A DNA stretch of 64,000 nucleotides from Chimonanthus salicifolius. Lineage: Eukaryota > Streptophyta > Magnoliopsida > Laurales > Calycanthaceae. The translations under genes were made by a program, and so were the position numbers. The stretch lies in the NCBI GenBank assembly GCA_013350335.1, contig CM023539.1, positions 46,734,631 through 46,798,630 on the forward strand. Reading direction: 5' to 3'. Shown piece after piece: positions 63,001-64,000 of this stretch. Position 1 is the stretch's first letter; each line of letters starts with the position of its first letter. The notes below the pieces were generated by a model that was not told the origin of the DNA, did no database searches, and saw only the letters and a list, made by a program, of their open reading frames with translations.

Positions 63001-63471
63001 TGCACCAGCTGAAGTAAATCATTCTGAAAAAGAAAATAGTAAAATAGAAAGGTTTAAAAAGAAATAAATTGATAATCTGGCAGAGTATTAATTCCATCCC
63101 CACACAAAGTCATTTTACATGCAGATTCTGTATACATGTACTTACATCCAGTTAATGGGCACTAATTTGTTGAATTTGGGCCAATGACCAATTTCTCATA
63201 TTAATTGTCCATTTCATGGCTACCATACAAGGGCCGTCCTTTATGCATGACTTTACGTCAGAATTGATTTGCAATAGTTCTGTATCTGAACAGTTAGGTT
63301 TTGGTACATGCATACACCAGAGCATCCTAGATCGTCATTAATCTAGCAGTGCATGCATCCAAAAAGTAAAATAACAAATTTTCTGACTACATAAAACAAG
63401 AGGAAACTGGCTACCTCAGATATTTCATGCCCCACATTACGGACATGGATAACCTTGGAAGGTTCTGTCAT
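39020..63471 (-). CDS. PTB3: Polypyrimidine tract-binding protein homolog 3 (PTB3 type)
   Basis: Fourteen coding exons on the minus strand join in frame (1344 nt, 447 aa), all with GT-AG borders: 63471-63415, 63023-62952, 49364-49288, 45337-45253, 45146-45014, 44877-44813, 43152-43103, 43003-42962, 42845-42794, 41439-41385, 41297-41284, 40848-40741, 40654-40511, 39409-39020. The protein has four RRM domains at about 7-79, 102-179, 260-332 and 371-447. It starts MTEPSKVIHVRNVGHEISE and includes NRILLVTIHHLLYPITVEVL, GRNIYDGCCQLDIQFS, CTILVSNLNPD and KMIHLSTLPQDVTEED. PTB proteins bind CU-rich RNA and regulate splicing in the nucleus; plant PTB genes are known to control their own splicing through NMD-targeted isoforms. 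Introns range from 86 bp to 13,587 bp (intron 2) and hold most mobile elements of this half of the window. The start codon matches the family N-terminus. Confidence 0.96.
39921..40132 (+). mobile_element. tRNA-derived SINE, family A, copy 1
   Basis: An A box TGGCCTAGTGG (39931-39941) and a B box GTATTCAATCC (39973-39983) are followed by a body and the 3' end CACCTTGGGTCATAAAAAAA. It is flanked by 19-bp target duplications, 39902-39920 and 40133-40151, of pattern ATGRGTATAGASCACATWC (three differences). It shares its 3' half (GCATGCACATG, CCCGAAGGA, TAGTCGGG) with the copy at 54239-54444. Located in PTB3 intron 13, antisense. Confidence 0.85.
41284..41297 (-). other. PTB3: PTB3 microexon 11 (14 nt)
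   Basis: CTGCGTTTCCACAG, preceded by the acceptor TTTTCTATTTCAG and followed by the donor GTAAGTG, restores the frame between exon 10 (phase 1) and exon 12 (phase 0) and encodes the end of an Ala plus AFPQ. Its length is not a multiple of three. Skipping it puts a TGA at 40780-40778 in exon 12, upstream of two exon junctions. Confidence 0.85.
43432..44501 (+). mobile_element. Solo LTR, same family as 30269-31191, in PTB3 intron 6
   Basis: A 1070-bp unit begins TGATGCGGAGCA and ends GTCCTGCGTCA, flanked on both sides by the identical 5-bp duplication GAGCT. Inside are TATATAAGG near 43678, AATAAAATC near 43726, CAGGTACTT near 43819, a CT-rich tract and CATTTAGGGTCAC near the end, in the same order as in the ROMO1 copy. 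No internal genes. Antisense to PTB3. Confidence 0.88.
45740..46290. repeat. Degenerate tandem array of GGGTTGACCCAA phrases
   Basis: AAATGGGTTGACCCAA and variants (AATGGGTTGTCCCAA, AATAGGTTGATCCAA, AATGAGTTGACCCAA) recur about every 35-60 bases through the first part of PTB3 intron 3. The core is nearly palindromic. Copies are strongly diverged, so an old array or the interior of an unrecognised element are both possible. Related phrases occur near 57140-57260 in intron 2. Confidence 0.6.
46520..48960 (+). mobile_element. Degraded L1-type LINE (zf-RVT and RNase H parts) in PTB3 intron 3
   Basis: Near 47590-47690 the plus strand reads CILCLMSRENVEHLSTTAPL, the Cys-x2-Cys...Glu-x-Val-Glu-His pattern of the zf-RVT region. 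From 48640 it reads FDGILSAPGPVGAGGL with a downstream EVQALLYGL, then, after stops and a frame shift, ANVLAQKGI near 48925-48950: the order of the RNase H domain in plant LINE ORF2. Frames are broken throughout. Orientation is opposite to PTB3. The 5' part is not recognisable and the ends are approximate. Confidence 0.65.
47155..47215 (+). repeat. 3' tail of a GATGATG-type SINE
   Basis: CAGATTGATGGGATAAATGG followed by GATGAAGATGAAG matches the 3' end of the element at 60759-60950. The 5' portion is not clearly preserved. Probably inserted in the surrounding LINE remnant. Confidence 0.45.
49690..51715 (-). mobile_element. Degraded L1-type LINE (endonuclease, zf-RVT, RNase H) in PTB3 intron 2
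   Basis: Three ORF2 landmarks lie in the right order on the minus strand. At 51711-51390, LVSCNVRGLGRLDQRCWLK marks the start of the endonuclease/exonuclease/phosphatase domain, with AVYGSHS further on near 51330. At about 50640-50420, IWKIKAPF, LQNKILMVEGLQRRHI and then CILCLRDEETVNDGLFSCL give the zf-RVT region. At 50090-49921, KLNFDGSTLGCSGSDISFRG starts the RNase H. The reverse transcriptase between endonuclease and zf-RVT is largely missing, so the copy is internally deleted. It lies in the sense direction of PTB3. Confidence 0.72.
52066..52729. mobile_element. Non-autonomous hAT element carrying a nested hAT MITE
   Basis: It starts TAGGGGTGACAATGGGTTGG and ends GCACCCCTA, with the exact 8-bp duplication GTCAAGGG at 52058-52065 and 52730-52737. 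The interior has WGGGTTGGGT-like phrases and AT-rich DNA but no transposase. It contains the complete smaller element at 52495-52648, so about 510 bp belong to the host element. Confidence 0.85.
52495..52648. mobile_element. hAT MITE, 154 bp, nested
   Basis: Ends CAGGGTGGGCCCTG and CAGGGCCGGTCTTG, inner phrase CGCCTAGGGCCCCCC, and an exact 8-bp duplication AAGAAAGG (52487-52494 and 52649-52656). Its ends and subterminal sequence match those of the larger hAT at 35601-37117, so it is a deletion derivative of the same family. Confidence 0.88.
53574..54800 (-). pseudogene. Unidentified coding-like remnant, possibly LINE ORF1
   Basis: Two minus-strand open stretches (54799-54473 and 53885-53574) have protein-like composition, for example VLYAIKQVNEILFRGVELEV and LMELKYGIFVDGFECSFDVL. 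Between them, near 54150-54070, CRCCGD...GHNKGSC resembles a CCHC zinc knuckle interrupted by a stop. A SINE (54239-54444) splits the region. It lies upstream, in the same orientation, of the LINE at 49690-51715 and could be its first open frame, but no family was recognised with confidence. Confidence 0.3.
54239..54444 (-). mobile_element. tRNA-derived SINE, family A, copy 2
   Basis: On the minus strand it starts CCCCTAGGGGTGTTGGCCTG, includes an A box TTGGCCTGACGG and a B-box-like GGGTCAATTCC, and ends CACCTTCGGTCATAAAAA. It is flanked by AAATGAAGGAACAGTGGA (54445-54462, as complement) and AAATGAAGGTAGTAGTGGA (54220-54238), a long SINE-type target duplication. Similar along its whole length to copy 1 at 39921-40132. 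Same orientation as PTB3, in intron 2. Confidence 0.85.
56460..57130. repeat. AG-rich region with a 163-bp duplicated segment
   Basis: Several (GA)n runs (about 56475-56492, 56570-56585 and 57000-57037) surround two copies of CTAAGAAAGTA..AAGAGA...GGCTAGGACTTTTTATATATTTACATA at 56888 and 57051. The copies are about 163 bp apart and each ends in an ATAC-rich tail. Located in PTB3 intron 2. Confidence 0.75.
57531..57809. mobile_element. Tourist-like (PIF/Harbinger) MITE, 279 bp
   Basis: Starts GGGTATGTTTGTG and ends CACAAAAACATGCCC, with TAA on both sides (57528-57530 and 57810-57812), the three-base target of PIF/Harbinger elements. Interior phrases TTTCATTGAAAATG occur more than once. No coding capacity. 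PTB3 intron 2. Confidence 0.75.
60014..60072. repeat. (GT)n(GA)n compound microsatellite
   Basis: About 10 GT units followed directly by about 19 GA units, in PTB3 intron 2. Confidence 0.95.
60759..60950 (+). mobile_element. tRNA-derived SINE, family B (GATGATG tail)
   Basis: An A box TGGCACAACTAGT (about 60779-60791) and a B box GGTTCAAGTC (60823-60832) are followed by a body ending TTGATGGGATAAATGAC and a GATGATGATG tail. The flanks ATCATTTTCAGCAACCC and ATGATTTTTAGTCATCC are similar enough to be an aged target duplication. Two other tails of this family lie at 33310 and 47155. Antisense in PTB3 intron 2. Confidence 0.65.
60951..62951. other. Distal part of PTB3 intron 2, no element recognised
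   Basis: Moderately AT-rich sequence with an imperfect direct repeat (GATTGAGCCTGCAGCCTGTT and ACTTGAGCCTGCAGCCTGTT near 62490-62545). No exon of PTB3 or another gene and no bounded transposon could be identified. Confidence 0.4.
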
Positions 63472-63596
63472 CTTAAAACAGGCCCTTTGCAGCAAAAATA
63501 ACCAATCTTCTCTAAATCAATTAATCACTGGTAAAATGCCACTGAATTGATATTGTTGCTGACAATGCAAGCACCAATGGGCTTCAAGTATGAGGC
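63472..63596 (-). promoter_or_regulatory. PTB3: Probable PTB3 5' UTR exon, with an intron acceptor upstream
   Basis: Upstream of the ATG on the minus strand a strong acceptor (GTTCTATTTTCTCCAG) ends at 63597, giving a 125-nt leader exon without any ATG. The first leader exon and promoter would then lie at higher coordinates, possibly beyond the window. The splice call is inferred from motif strength and the clean leader. Confidence 0.45.
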
Positions 63597-64000
63597 CTGG
63601 AGAAAATAGAACACAGTAACTCATTCATTTCTGATGCAAATAACAATAAGTTTCTGCTCATGTGAAATTAACTCATGGTTTAGTGATCCAGGTAGATGGA
63701 TTATATGCCAAAAATCTACCATAAAGGAAGACCCCACTCCTCAAAAAGTGGCCTAGATATGATAGAAAGACAGGGATAGAATACAACCGTCAAGAAAGAA
63801 AGCCAAAGAACAGAGGAAAATTTCCAATCTAGAAGTTTTTTCCCCCCACATAGAATCACTTAACTGTGACTTCCAAAGCAAGCAATGACTTGGATTGGCC
63901 ATGCGTCCTGTATGTATGGACTATGGACAAGCAATGCATAGCAAACTATACATTTACTATGGACCTATGGTGCAAGACATATAGTTCTCACCAGAACATC

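Noticed and set aside
1..64000. CRISPR arrays, bacterial operons, phage or viral genes
   Set aside because: Nothing of the kind is present; gene structures and repeats are those of a plant nuclear genome.

Overview
The window is nuclear DNA from a flowering plant. The genes carry GT-AG introns and encode plant-specific proteins (a mid-SUN protein with the plant N-terminus, an SRC2-like C2 protein, a PTB3-type splicing regulator). Their introns are very long and packed with plant transposable elements: L1-type LINEs with RNase H, tRNA-derived SINEs, solo LTRs, and hAT and PIF/Harbinger MITEs. The DNA between genes is strongly AT-rich. The species cannot be fixed from sequence alone; the long TE-filled introns resemble lineages such as magnoliids or basal eudicots, which is inference only.

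Four protein-coding genes are supported. (1) 4156-4991 (+): an intronless C2-domain, SRC2-like protein with a Pro/Tyr/Gly repeat region and a C-terminal hydrophobic segment; its reading frame is broken twice by apparent single-base insertions. (2) 14772-17853 (+): a mid-SUN-domain protein (SUN3/4/5 type) in four coding exons, 583 aa, probably with a 2-kb intron in its 5' leader. (3) 25108-33928 (-): ROMO1/Mgr2, a 74-aa mitochondrial inner-membrane protein in three small exons spread over 8.8 kb. (4) 39020-63471 (-): a polypyrimidine-tract-binding protein of the PTB3 type, 447 aa in 14 coding exons over 24.5 kb, with a 14-nt microexon and a 13.6-kb second intron.

Layout: 1-3800 is AT-rich intergenic DNA with a tandem duplication and an LTR-like fragment. 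The C2 gene follows. From 5.1 to 12.4 kb lies intergenic DNA with an orphan promoter-like segment and MITEs. The SUN gene runs from about 12.4 to 17.9 kb. From 17.9 to 25.1 kb there is intergenic DNA with a 1.56-kb foldback element, a hAT-like element and a TA-flanked MITE. ROMO1 then contains a LINE fragment, a copia LTR and a solo LTR in its introns. From 33.9 to 39 kb is a non-autonomous LTR element with a nested hAT. PTB3 fills the rest, its introns holding SINEs, a second solo LTR, LINE remnants in both orientations, nested hATs, a Tourist-like MITE and AG microsatellites.

The four genes do not form a pathway; they are ordinary neighbouring housekeeping or regulatory genes. No new biological system is evident. 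The most useful observations are the full exon structures of the dispersed ROMO1 and PTB3 genes, the frame-breaking PTB3 microexon (a possible NMD switch), the long hairpin-forming inverted repeat beside the SUN gene, and several mobile elements whose target-site duplications can be read directly.
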